DNA from: Bradyrhizobium sp. CCBAU 53421 | GTDB taxonomy: Bacteria > Pseudomonadota > Alphaproteobacteria > Rhizobiales > Xanthobacteraceae | DNA: 64,000 nt | Assembly (NCBI RefSeq): GCF_015291625.1 | Contig: NZ_CP030047.1 | Location: forward strand, 1,426,001 to 1,490,000 | Reading direction: 5' to 3' | Part shown: positions 9,150-17,221 of the stretch, in pieces | How the letters are laid out: the number at the start of each line of letters is the position of its first letter | How positions within the stretch are numbered: position 1 is the first letter of the stretch | Notes under the pieces: model-generated | Told to the model about the DNA's origin: nothing | The model's database searches: none | Seen by the model: the letters and a program-made list of their open reading frames with translations, nothing else | Program-made: the position numbers and the translations under genes

Positions 9150-10009
9150 GCGGCACTGTCATGCACGGCCATATCGAGCCGATGGTCGGCCGCTACGTCC
9201 ACGTCGAGATCGGCGGCGAGCTACACCGGATCTATTTCGAGGAGAACGGCAAGGGCATTCCGCTGGTCTGCTTGCACACCGCGGGATCAGACGCGCGGCA
9301 GTGGCGGCATCTGCTCGCGGACGCGCAATTTGCCGAAAATTTCCGCGTCATTGCCTTCGATATGCCCTGGCATGGCAAGTCGAATCCGCCGAAAAGCTGG
9401 ACCGGCGATGAATACCAACTCACCACCATCAGATACACCGAGACCATCCGCGCCTTCTGCCGTGCGTTGCGGCTGGAGAAGCCCGTCGTGATGGGTTGCT
9501 CGATCGGCGGCCGCATCGTGCTCAACCTTGCGATCGAACATGCCGCCGAGTTCCGCGCGCTGATCGGGCTCGAGGCTGCGGCTTTCCAGGCGCCGTGGTA
9601 TGACACCGACTGGCTGAACCGCGCGGACGTTCACGGCGGCGAGGTCTGCGCTGCGCTGGTGTCGGGACTGGTTGCGCCGCAAAGTCCTGAAGCTGCGCGG
9701 ATGGAAACGCTGTGGGCCTACAAGCAGGGCGGTCCCGGCGTGTTCAAGGGCGACCTGTATTTCTACCGTGTCGACGGCGACCTGCGCGGCCGGGTCGCGT
9801 CAATCGATACTAAAGTATGCAAGCTCTATCTCCTCACGGGCGAGTATGATTTCTCCTGCACGCCCGAGGACACGAGGCGGACGGCAGCGGCTATAGGGGG
9901 CGCCAGCGTCACGATCATGGAGAAGCTCGGTCATTTTCCGATGAGCGAGAATCCGGACCAGTTTCGCCGCTACATCGCACCCGTCCTCGCCGACATTCTC
10001 ATGCAGTAA
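9146..10009 (+). CDS. Alpha/beta hydrolase
   Basis: A 287-residue alpha/beta-hydrolase fold protein. The oxyanion region is VCLHTAGSDARQW, the nucleophile elbow GCSIGG carries the catalytic Ser, and the end has GHFPMSENPDQF with the catalytic His. The start at 9146 overlaps the stop of the preceding small protein; the open frame extends upstream to 8843 but that would lie inside the first gene. Located directly before an amino-acid ABC importer (30 bp), it may hydrolyse an ester or amide of the imported compound. The substrate is unknown. Confidence 0.85.
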   Translation: MSGTVMHGHIEPMVGRYVHVEIGGELHRIYFEENGKGIPLVCLHTAGSDARQWRHLLADAQFAENFRVIAFDMPWHGKSNPPKSWTGDEYQLTTIRYTETIRAFCRALRLEKPVVMGCSIGGRIVLNLAIEHAAEFRALIGLEAAAFQAPWYDTDWLNRADVHGGEVCAALVSGLVAPQSPEAARMETLWAYKQGGPGVFKGDLYFYRVDGDLRGRVASIDTKVCKLYLLTGEYDFSCTPEDTRRTAAAIGGASVTIMEKLGHFPMSENPDQFRRYIAPVLADILMQ

Positions 10010-10039
10010 ATCGACCGTTTCCACGCAAGGAGTAGACGT

Positions 10040-10957
10040 ATGACACGCAAATATCTGATCGGCTTCGCGCTCGCCGCCGCGCTCGGCGCGAGCGGGGCGC
10101 AGGCCGAGGAGCTGACGGGAACCCTGAAGAACATCAAGGACACCGGCGCGATCACGCTCGGCTATCGCGATTCCTCGATCCCGTTCTCCTACCTCGACGA
10201 CAACCAGAAGCCGGTCGGCTACGCGATGGACATCTGCTACAAGATCGTCGACGCCGTGAAGAAGGAGCTGAAGCTCGACAAGCTCGAGGTCAAGCTCAAC
10301 CCGGTGACCTCGGCGACGCGAATTCCGCTGATGGCCAACGGCACCGTCGACCTCGAATGCGGCTCGACCACCAACAATGCCGAGCGCCAGAAGCAGGTCT
10401 CCTTCACCAACTCGCACTTCCTGACCGCGAGCCGCTACGTCACCAAGAAGGCGAACAAGATCAACTCGATCGACGACCTGAAGGGCAAGACGGTGGTTTC
10501 GACCGCCGGCACCACCAACATCAAGCAGCTCACCGAGGCCAACCTCGCGCGCGGGCTGAGCGTCAATATCATCCCGGCCAAGGATCATGCCGAGGCCTTC
10601 CTGATGGTCGAGACCGATCGCGCGGTCGCCTTCGTGATGGACGACATCCTGCTCGCGAGCCTCGTCGCCGGCTCGAAGTCGCCGGACGACTACGTGATCT
10701 CCAAGGACGCGTTCTCCAAGCCGGAGCCGTACGGCATCATGCTGCGCAAGGATGACGCGCCGTTCAAGAAGGTCGTCGACGCTGCCACCGCGGCGCTCTA
10801 CACCAGCGGCGAGGGCCAGAAGATCTATGACAAGTGGTTCACCCAGAAGATCCCGCCGAAGGGCCTCAATCTCAACTCGCCGGCCGGACCGGAGATGAAG
10901 AAGCAGTTTGCCAAGCCGTCGGATTCGCCCGACCCGGATGCGTATCTGGTGAACTGA
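10040..10957 (+). CDS. Polar amino-acid ABC transporter, periplasmic substrate-binding protein (GltI-like)
   Basis: A 305-residue SBP family 3 protein. Signal peptide at residues 1-23 (MTRKYLIGFALAAALGASG then AQA), followed by the typical GAITLGYRDSSIPFSYLDD ligand-pocket segment and the DLECGSTTNNAERQK motif of glutamate/aspartate binding proteins. It delivers amino acids to the two permeases and ATPase encoded just downstream. A strong hairpin at 11012-11044 separates it from the permease genes, which could raise its level relative to the membrane components. Substrate specificity (acidic or D-amino acid) is inferred only. Confidence 0.9.
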   Translation: MTRKYLIGFALAAALGASGAQAEELTGTLKNIKDTGAITLGYRDSSIPFSYLDDNQKPVGYAMDICYKIVDAVKKELKLDKLEVKLNPVTSATRIPLMANGTVDLECGSTTNNAERQKQVSFTNSHFLTASRYVTKKANKINSIDDLKGKTVVSTAGTTNIKQLTEANLARGLSVNIIPAKDHAEAFLMVETDRAVAFVMDDILLASLVAGSKSPDDYVISKDAFSKPEPYGIMLRKDDAPFKKVVDAATAALYTSGEGQKIYDKWFTQKIPPKGLNLNSPAGPEMKKQFAKPSDSPDPDAYLVN

Positions 10958-10972
10958 TCTCAGGTTGCACAT

Positions 10973-11044
10973 GACCCGTCGCCGTTCGGCGGCGGGTCCC
11001 GAAACCAAGCGTGTCCGGCCATTTTGGAGGAGAATGGCCGGACA
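10973..11044 (+). terminator. Two hairpins between binding-protein and permease genes
   Basis: A GC-rich hairpin at 10973-10998 (GACCCGTCGCC against GGCGGCGGGTC, one wobble) is followed by a perfect 12-bp stem, TGTCCGGCCATT (11012-11023) with AATGGCCGGACA (11033-11044), around a 9-base loop TTGGAGGAG. Neither has a long T tract. This is more likely a partial terminator or mRNA-stabilising structure than a full stop, since the ABC genes continue on the same strand. Confidence 0.5.
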
Positions 11045-11108
11045 TTTGCATAGACGCCGCGCGTGATGTCGGCGTAATGCGTGATCGGCGCGAGAGCGCG
11101 GGGGACCC

Positions 11109-11840
11109 GTGAACTACAATTGGAACTGGCACATCTTTCTCGAGCCGAACCCGATGGGGACCGGCACCTATCTCGACCTGTTGCTGTCGGGACTGGTGGT
11201 CACCGTCAAGGTATCGGTGCTCGCCTGGATCATCGCGCTGGTCACGGGCTCGGTGATTGGCGTGTTGCGCACGCTGCCGTCGCGGACGGCGTCATGGATC
11301 GGCTTCTGCTGGGTCGAGTTCTTCCGCAACATGCCGCTCCTGGTGCAGCTATTCCTGTGGTTCTTCGTGCTGCCCGAGCTGCTGCCGAAATCCGCAGGGC
11401 TGTGGCTGAAGCAGATGCCGAACGCGCCGTTCTGGACCGCTGCGATCGGCGTCGGCCTCTTCATGTCGGCGCGCGTCGCCGTGCAGTTGCAGGCCGGCAT
11501 CACCTCGCTGCCGCGCGGCCAGAAGCAGGCTTCGACCGCACTCGGCCTCACCACGGTGCAGACCTATCGCTACGTGCTGCTGCCGATGGCGTTCCGCATC
11601 ATCCTGCCGCCGCTGACCTCCGAATTCCTCAACACCATCAAGAACAGCGCGGTCGCCATCACCATCGGCCTGATCGAGCTGACCGGCCAGGCGCGCTCGA
11701 TGCAGGAATTCTCGTTCCAGGTGTTCGAGGCGTTCACCGCGGCGACCGTGCTCTATCTTCTCCTCAATTTCGTCGTGGTCACCGCGATGCGCTTCCTCGA
11801 GCGCTACGTCGCGATCCCCGGCTACATCACGGGCAAATGA
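11109..11840 (+). CDS. Amino-acid ABC transporter permease (HisM/GltJ-like)
   Basis: A 243-residue inner-membrane permease of the His/Glu/Gln/Arg family. The cytoplasmic EAA-type loop SARVAVQLQAGITSLPRGQ with QKQASTALGL after it, and LIELTGQARSMQEFSFQVF near the end, are typical of the first of two permeases in these importers. The start is a GTG at 11109 (MNYNWNWHIFLEP). Its stop overlaps the ATG of the second permease by ATGA at 11837, indicating translational coupling. Confidence 0.9.
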   Translation: MNYNWNWHIFLEPNPMGTGTYLDLLLSGLVVTVKVSVLAWIIALVTGSVIGVLRTLPSRTASWIGFCWVEFFRNMPLLVQLFLWFFVLPELLPKSAGLWLKQMPNAPFWTAAIGVGLFMSARVAVQLQAGITSLPRGQKQASTALGLTTVQTYRYVLLPMAFRIILPPLTSEFLNTIKNSAVAITIGLIELTGQARSMQEFSFQVFEAFTAATVLYLLLNFVVVTAMRFLERYVAIPGYITGK

Positions 11841-12535
11841 CGATGCTCGGCAATTTCGATTTCGACGTCATCCGCCGCGCGTTGCCCTATCTGTTCCTGG
11901 AGGGCATGCGCTTCACGCTGACCTTGACGGCGCTCGCCGCGTTCGGCGGCCTCGTGTTCGGCACCCTGATCGCCCTGATGCGATTGTCGAGCTACAAGGT
12001 GCTCGGGCGCATCGCCGGCTTCTATGTCGACTTCATCCGCTCGCTGCCGCTGGTGCTGGTGATCTTCTGGTTCTACTTCCTGGTACCCTACATCGGGCAG
12101 TGGCTGACCGGCGCGTCGCGGCCGATCACGGTCGGCGCCTTCGCCTCCTCGCTGATCACCTTCATCGCATTCGAGGCGGCCTATTTCTCCGAGATCATGC
12201 GCGCCGGCATCCAGTCGATCTCGAAGGGCCAGCCGGCCGCGGCCAGCGCGCTCGGCCTGACCTACGCGCAGTCGATGCGCTACGTCGTGCTGCCGCAGGC
12301 GTTCCGCAACATGCTGCCGGTGCTGCTGACGCAGACCATCGTGCTGTTCCAGGACACCTCGCTGGTCTACGTGCTGTCGATCCCGGATTTCCTCGGCGCC
12401 GCCAGCAAGGTCGCGCAGCGCGACGGCCGCCTGGTCGAAATGTATCTGTTCGCCGCGCTGGTCTACTTCGTCATTTCCTGTGTCGCGTCCTTTGGCGTCC
12501 GCCGCCTGCAGGCGCGGATTGCCATTGTTCGCTAA
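11837..12535 (+). CDS. Amino-acid ABC transporter permease (HisQ/GltK-like)
   Basis: A 232-residue second permease of the importer, with the conserved EAAYFSEIMRAGIQSISKGQ loop that docks on the ATPase and LPVLLTQTIVLFQDTSLVYV near the end. The ATG at 11837 overlaps the stop of the first permease; a longer open frame reaches 11081 but lies antisense-like within the first permease region and is not the gene. A family C repeat starts at the base after its TAA stop. Confidence 0.9.
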   Translation: MTMLGNFDFDVIRRALPYLFLEGMRFTLTLTALAAFGGLVFGTLIALMRLSSYKVLGRIAGFYVDFIRSLPLVLVIFWFYFLVPYIGQWLTGASRPITVGAFASSLITFIAFEAAYFSEIMRAGIQSISKGQPAAASALGLTYAQSMRYVVLPQAFRNMLPVLLTQTIVLFQDTSLVYVLSIPDFLGAASKVAQRDGRLVEMYLFAALVYFVISCVASFGVRRLQARIAIVR

Positions 12536-12582
12536 GGCATGACCCGGAAAAGTGGGAACCGGTTTTCCGACAAGGTCATGCC
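12536..12582. repeat. Family C palindromic repeat (GGAAAA...TTTTCC)
   Basis: Arms GGCATGACC and GGTCATGCC enclose CGGAAAA and TTTTCCG, forming a hairpin of 47 bases. It begins at the base immediately after the TAA of the permease gene. A related double copy is at 40600-40701. It lies inside the ABC operon, before the ATPase gene. Confidence 0.75.
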
Positions 12583-12604
12583 TAAACAAAAAAGCTGAGC
12601 CATC

Positions 12605-13336
12605 ATGATCGAGATCAATCACGTCAATAAGTGGTACGGGCCGACCTTCCAGGTGCTGAAGGACTGCACCACCAGCGTCGCCAAGGGCGAGGTGGTGGTG
12701 GTCTGCGGGCCGTCCGGCTCGGGCAAGTCGACCCTGATCAAATGCGTCAACGCGCTGGAGCCGATCCAGGGCGGCGACATCACGCTCGACGGCGTCAAGG
12801 TCAACGACCCCAAGACCAATTTGCCGAAGCTGCGCTCCCGCGTCGGCATGGTGTTCCAGCATTTCGAGCTGTTCCCGCATTTGCGCATCGTCGACAATCT
12901 TTGCCTCGCGCAGGAGAAGGTGCTGGGCCGCAAGCATGACGACGCCATGGCCAAGGGCATGAAGCTCTTGGAGCGCGTCGGGCTGAAGGACCACGCCAAG
13001 AAGTTTCCCGCCGAATTGTCCGGCGGCCAGCAGCAGCGCGTCGCGATCGCCCGCGCGCTGGCGATGGACCCGATCGCGATGCTGTTCGACGAGCCGACCT
13101 CGGCGCTCGACCCCGAGATGATCAGCGAGGTGCTCGACGTCATGGTCGACCTCGCCCGCGAGGGCATGACCATGATGGTGGTGACCCATGAAATGGGCTT
13201 TGCCAACAAGGTCGCCGACCGCGTCATCTTCATGGACCGCGGCGAGATCGTCGAGGACGCCAAGAAGGCCGACTTCTTCGGCACCCCGCGCAGCGACCGC
13301 GCGCAGAAGTTCTTGTCGAAGATCTTGCAGCACTGA
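12605..13336 (+). CDS. Amino-acid ABC transporter ATP-binding protein (GltL/GlnQ-like)
   Basis: A 243-residue ABC ATPase: Walker [10 protein letters not shown], signature [14 protein letters not shown], Walker [14 protein letters not shown] and the H-loop VVTHEMGFA are intact. The sequence [10 protein letters not shown] is characteristic of polar amino-acid importers. It powers the permease pair encoded immediately upstream, and completes a four-gene import system. The ATG at 12605 follows AAGCTGAGCCATC; no other start competes. Confidence 0.94.
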   Translation: MIEINHVNKWYGPTFQVLKDCTTSVAKGEVVVVCGPSGSGKSTLIKCVNALEPIQGGDITLDGVKVNDPKTNLPKLRSRVGMVFQHFELFPHLRIVDNLCLAQEKVLGRKHDDAMAKGMKLLERVGLKDHAKKFPAELSGGQQQRVAIARALAMDPIAMLFDEPTSALDPEMISEVLDVMVDLAREGMTMMVVTHEMGFANKVADRVIFMDRGEIVEDAKKADFFGTPRSDRAQKFLSKILQH

Positions 13337-13356
13337 CGGGGCGCACCAGCCAGACC

Positions 13357-13489
13357 CGTCATCCTGAGGAGCCGCGAAGCGGCGTCTCGAAGGATGCGCG
13401 GCCACCAGCCGGGCCGTCGACCCTTCGAGACGCGCGCAACGGCGCGCTCCTCCAGCGACAAAGGCGAAGCCTTTGCGCGGGGGTGACGG
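13357..13489. repeat. Composite family A palindromic repeat
   Basis: Starts CGTCATCCTGAGGAGCCG and ends GCGGGGGTGACG. The right part includes the AAAGGCGAAGCCTTTGCGCG hairpin also seen alone at 29144-29187, so this copy appears to be a fusion of two repeat types. It fills the gap between the ABC operon and dat. Confidence 0.75.
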
Positions 13490-13593
13490 TAGTGGATTTG
13501 CGCAGTTCACGGGCGCCCGGCGGGAGGCTTTATCCCCGTCAACAATTTGCGTATACGAAGGCCTGAAACCCCTTCGTCCGCAGGAGAACTCGC

Positions 13594-14454
13594 GTGGAAA
13601 AGATCGCTTACGTCAACGGCTCGTTCGTGCCGCACTCGGAGGCCAAGGTCTCGGTGTTTGACCGCGGATTCCTGTTCGCCGACGGCATCTACGAGGTGGC
13701 GGCGGTGCTCGAGGGCAAGCTGATCGACAACGCCTCGCATTTGGCGCGGCTCAAGCGTTCGGTCGGCGAAATCCAGCTCGCGCTCCCCGAGACGCTGGAG
13801 CGGATCGAGGAGATCCAGAAGGAGCTGGTCAAGCGCAACGACCTCGTCAACGGCATGGTCTATCTCGAGGTCACCCGCGGCGCCGACAAGGGGCGCGACT
13901 TCGCCTTCCCGAAGGCTGACGTCAAGCCGACCCTTGTGATGTTCACCTCGGAAAAGGACATCATCAACGCGCCGTCGGCCAAGACCGGCATCAACGTGAT
14001 CACGGTGCCGGACATCCGCTGGGAGCGGCGCGACATCAAGAGCGTGGCGCTCTTGGCGCAGGTGCTGGCCAAGCAGGCCGCGGCCGCGGCCGGCGCCGGC
14101 GAGGCCTGGATGATCGAGGACGGCAAGATCACCGAGGGTGGCTCGTCGTCGTCCTTCATCGTGACCCAGGACGGCGTCATCGTGACCCGGCAGAACGGCA
14201 ACGCGATCCTGCCCGGCTGCACCCGCAAGGCGGTGGTCAAGCTCGCCGAGGAGCGCCAGCTTCGCATCGAGGAGCGCGCCTTCACGGTCGAGGAAGCGCT
14301 CGCCGCCAAGGAAGCCTTCATCACCAGCGCCTCGGTGTTCGTGCAGGGCGTGGTCGCGATCGACGGCAAGCAGGTCGGCAGCGGCAAGGTCGGCCCGATC
14401 ACCGACCGCCTGCGCGAGATCTACGTCGAGTTCGCCCGCGCGACCGCGGTTTAA
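13594..14454 (+). CDS. dat: D-amino-acid transaminase (PLP fold type IV)
   Basis: A 286-residue class IV aminotransferase. YVNGSFVPHSEAKVSVFDRG is the usual family opening, the PLP lysine is K149 in DIKSVALLAQ, and GGSSSSFIV forms the phosphate-binding loop. These enzymes interconvert D-amino acids and 2-oxo acids, typically D-Ala/D-Glu with 2-oxoglutarate. The GTG at 13594 is the start because it follows CAGGAGAACTCGC. Location after an amino-acid importer suggests use of imported D-amino acids or supply of D-amino acids for peptidoglycan. Branched-chain transaminase or aminodeoxychorismate lyase activity is less likely given the motif set. Confidence 0.85.
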   Translation: MEKIAYVNGSFVPHSEAKVSVFDRGFLFADGIYEVAAVLEGKLIDNASHLARLKRSVGEIQLALPETLERIEEIQKELVKRNDLVNGMVYLEVTRGADKGRDFAFPKADVKPTLVMFTSEKDIINAPSAKTGINVITVPDIRWERRDIKSVALLAQVLAKQAAAAAGAGEAWMIEDGKITEGGSSSSFIVTQDGVIVTRQNGNAILPGCTRKAVVKLAEERQLRIEERAFTVEEALAAKEAFITSASVFVQGVVAIDGKQVGSGKVGPITDRLREIYVEFARATAV

Positions 14455-14478
14455 GGCACTCGCGCCACGCTCCGCGCT

Positions 14479-14584
14479 GTCATCGTCCGGCTCGACCGGG
14501 CGATCCAGTATTCCAGAGACCGCGGTGCTTGAGCCGAAACGCCGCGGCGTACTGGATGCCCCGCATGAAGCGGGGCATGACAGC
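14479..14584. repeat. Family B palindromic repeat (CGGGCGATCCAGTA)
   Basis: Inverted repeat with GTCATCGTCC, GGGCGATCCAGTA and the complementary TACTGGATGCCCCGC, GGGGCATGACA segments. The second copy is at 28951-29054. It lies in the convergent gap between dat and the AhpD-like gene. Confidence 0.75.
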
Positions 14585-14610
14585 GGAATATATGGCGGAC
14601 AGTATCGCCC

Positions 14611-15075
14611 TCACGCCGCGACCTTCACCTTCACCGGATGCACCGCGCGGAAACCGATCGCGATCCGGTTCCAGGCGTTGATGGCGCCGATCAGCGTGGT
14701 CAGGTTGACCAGCTCGCTGTCGGTGAACTGCGCGCGCACCGCCTCGTAGTCGGCGTCGGGCGCATGCGTCTCTGCAACCAGCGTCAGCGCTTCGGTCCAG
14801 GCCAGCGCCGCGCGCTCGCGCTCGCTGTAGAGCGGGGATTCGCGCCAGGCGTTGAGCAGATAGAGCCGCTGCTCGGTCTCGCCATGCTTGCGGGCGTCCT
14901 CGGTGTGCATGTTGATGCAGTAGGCGCAGCCGTTGATCTGCGAGGCGCGGGTCTTGACCAGCTCGATTAGCGATTGCTCGAGACCACTCGCCGTGATCTG
15001 GCCTTCGACCGCAACCAGCGCTTTGATGGTCTCGGGGGCGGCCTGGTAGAAGTTCATGCGGGGTTTCATGGTCAT
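14611..15075 (-). CDS. Carboxymuconolactone decarboxylase / AhpD-like protein
   Basis: A 154-residue all-helical protein of the CMD/AhpD family. The redox motif CAYCINMH (CxxC followed by His at +3) and the surrounding ELVKTRASQINGCAYC are diagnostic of the alkylhydroperoxidase-like subgroup, which uses the Cys pair for peroxide or disulfide chemistry. Start is ATG 15075 or the second ATG at 15069 (MKPRMNFY). It is 31 bp downstream of the emrB stop on the same strand, so it is probably co-transcribed with the efflux pump as an oxidative stress component. Confidence 0.88.
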   Translation of the reverse strand: MTMKPRMNFYQAAPETIKALVAVEGQITASGLEQSLIELVKTRASQINGCAYCINMHTEDARKHGETEQRLYLLNAWRESPLYSERERAALAWTEALTLVAETHAPDADYEAVRAQFTDSELVNLTTLIGAINAWNRIAIGFRAVHPVKVKVAA

Positions 15076-15105
15076 TCTCCTTGGTTATGGGTTCGGTAAA
15101 AAGAG

Positions 15106-16725
15106 CTAGTGTGCACCGCCGCCGCCAGCGAGCTGGCCCGGCTTCTTCAGGAACAGCGCCGCCACCAGTGCGATGATCAGCGCCACGCCGAGCAGATAGA
15201 AGGTGTCGCTGAAGGCGAGGATGTAGGCCTGCTTCTGCACAACCCTGCCGACCGCCGCGATCGCGCGGTGGGTGGCGTCGGCCTGATCGGCGACGCCGTG
15301 GTTCAGGAAATACTGGGTCAATCCCTCAATCCGCGTTCGGGTCGCCTGTTCCAGCATCGAGACCGACTGCATCAGCACGTTGGAGTGATACTGCTCGCGC
15401 TTGGTCAGCAGCGTCTGCAGCCCGGCGATGCCGATGGCGCCGCCAAGGTTGCGCATCATGTTGAACAACGCCGACGCCGATCCGGCATTCTCCGCCTCAA
15501 TCCCGGCCGTCGCAACCGCCGACAGCGGCGCGAATGCCAGCGCCTGACCGACGGCGCGGACCACGTTCGGCCAGAGCAACTGATCGGCCGCATAGTCGTT
15601 GGTCATGTAGATGTTCATGAAGTTGGAGCCGGCGAACAGCGCAAATCCGACGCCGATCACGATGCGGGGGTCGAAGCGCTGCATCAGCTTCGGCACCAGC
15701 GGGATCAGCACGAGCTGCGGCAGGCCGGTCCAGGCCAGCACCATGCCGATCTGCTCGGCGTTGTAGCCCTGGATGCGCGCCAGATACTGCGGCAGGATGA
15801 ACACCGAGCCGTACAGCGCGATGCCGAGCAGGAAATTGGCCAGCATGCCGAAGCCGAAATTGCGGCGGGCGAGCAGGCGCAGATTGAGCAGCGGCTTCTC
15901 GACGGTGAATTCGACGATCAGGAAGGCGATCAGCGCCACGGCCGCGATCACCGACAGGCGCAGGATGAAGGGCGAGCCGAACCAGTCGTCCTTGTTGCCC
16001 TCTTCCAGCACCGTCTGCAGCGCGGCAAGACCGATCGCCATGGTGATGATGCCGAGCCAATCGCCCTGGCGGATCAGCGACAGCTTCATCGGGCTCGGAT
16101 CGAGCGAGACATACAGCATCGCAATCATCACGGCGCCGGGCACCAGGTTGACATAGAAGATGTACTGCCAGCCCCAGTTCTCGGTGAGATAGCCGCCGAT
16201 GGTCGGGCCGATCGCCGGCGCGAACGTCGCCGACAGCGCGAACAGCGCCAGCCCGATCGGCTGCTTCGCCTTCGGCAGCAGCGTGATGATCAGCGTGAAT
16301 GCCATCGGGATCAGCACGCCGCCGGTGAAGCCCTGCACGGTGCGCAGCGCGATCATCTGCGGCAGGTCCTGCGCCAGCGCACAGGCGCCCGAGAACACCA
16401 GGAACAGGAACGCATTGGTGAGCAGGTAGATGCGCACCGAGAACACCTGGGCGAGCCAGCCGGACAGCGGGATCACCACGATCTCGGCGATCAGATACGA
16501 GGTCGAGATCCAGCCGCCGTCATCGATGCCCGCGCCGATGCCGCCTTGAATGTCGGCCAGCGAGGCATTGACGATCTGGATGTTGAGCACCGCCATGAAC
16601 GCGCCGAGCGTGGCGCCGACCACCGCGACCCATGTCCGGGTCGGGACCGCTGGTGTCGCTGGCTTTGCGGGTTTGGCGAGATCGGCAGCGTTGGCTGTAT
16701 CGGCTGTGGGCTGGAGCGCGGTCAT
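15106..16725 (-). CDS. emrB: DHA2-family MFS multidrug efflux protein (EmrB/QacA type)
   Basis: A 539-residue, 14-TM drug:H+ antiporter. Motifs include LAQVFSVRIYLL after TM2, RTVQGFTGGVLIPM and GPTIGGYLTENWGWQYIFYVN, all typical of EmrB. It works with the HlyD/EmrA-type adaptor encoded 496 bp upstream on the same strand and with an outer-membrane channel. The ATG at 16725 (MTALQPTADT) follows GCAAGGACGACCCCG and is preferred over ATG 16755. Unusually for an emrAB pair, a long gap with its own copy of the LysR-region motif lies between the two genes. Confidence 0.88.
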   Translation of the reverse strand: MTALQPTADTANAADLAKPAKPATPAVPTRTWVAVVGATLGAFMAVLNIQIVNASLADIQGGIGAGIDDGGWISTSYLIAEIVVIPLSGWLAQVFSVRIYLLTNAFLFLVFSGACALAQDLPQMIALRTVQGFTGGVLIPMAFTLIITLLPKAKQPIGLALFALSATFAPAIGPTIGGYLTENWGWQYIFYVNLVPGAVMIAMLYVSLDPSPMKLSLIRQGDWLGIITMAIGLAALQTVLEEGNKDDWFGSPFILRLSVIAAVALIAFLIVEFTVEKPLLNLRLLARRNFGFGMLANFLLGIALYGSVFILPQYLARIQGYNAEQIGMVLAWTGLPQLVLIPLVPKLMQRFDPRIVIGVGFALFAGSNFMNIYMTNDYAADQLLWPNVVRAVGQALAFAPLSAVATAGIEAENAGSASALFNMMRNLGGAIGIAGLQTLLTKREQYHSNVLMQSVSMLEQATRTRIEGLTQYFLNHGVADQADATHRAIAAVGRVVQKQAYILAFSDTFYLLGVALIIALVAALFLKKPGQLAGGGGAH

Positions 16726-16774
16726 CGGGGTCGTCCTTGCTTGCCCGCACAACATGTATTAGGCGGCCGCTTTC

Positions 16775-16822
16775 GATAATCCGGGAAAGGCTGGAAGGAT
16801 TGTCCGGCCGAAGTTGATAATC
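16775..16822. promoter_or_regulatory. Two-site motif upstream of emrB, copy of the emrA/lysR control region
   Basis: GATAATCC at 16775, CTGGAAGG at 16791 and GATAATC at 16816. The same three blocks with exactly the same offsets (0, +16, +41) occur at 18452-18500 between emrA and the LysR gene. It lies 50-98 bp upstream of the emrB start, so it is a likely LysR binding region and second promoter for emrB. Confidence 0.6.
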
Positions 16823-16915
16823 ACGTGGCTGCCACTGCGGCCGCGCGCTACGGCCAGCGGCTCGACGTTGCGTCGGTCTGCGTGATGTTGAGTAGTGAGG
16901 TGAGCACACCTCTCA

Positions 16916-17105
16916 GGCTCCCTCCCCCCTTGCGGGGGAGGGTGGGGAGAGGGGTGGCTCCGGGCCCTGACGTCGGAGATTTATGCAAGCCACTTCGGAT
17001 ACTGACGTGCGCGTCACTCTCGACATCGGCGTCATCGCAGACCAACAGGCTTCAGTGCAAGGTCGCCCCTCTCCCCAACCCTCCCCCGCAAGGGGGGAGG
17101 GAGCC
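16916..17105. repeat. MITE-like element with 40-bp G/C-rich inverted arms
   Basis: Left arm 16916-16956 (CTCCCTCCCCCCTTGCGGGG and onward) and right arm 17065-17105 are near-perfect inverted copies (one base missing), flanking about 108 bp of unique sequence. It is a candidate non-autonomous mobile repeat, inserted between emrA and emrB. This, together with the operator copy, accounts for most of the 496-bp gap. Confidence 0.7.
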
Positions 17106-17221
17106 CTTCCGCCGGTGTGCTCGGAGCGAAGGAGAAGAGGTTGGACGAAGGCACAGCAAAACGCGATCGACCACCGATGCGGTGATCAATCGCGTCAAGC
17201 CAGTGGAAGCAATGTTTGGCG

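Noticed and set aside
15109..16779. 556-codon open frame on the plus strand
   Set aside because: Antisense to emrB, with no domain and a His/Arg/Gln-rich composition.
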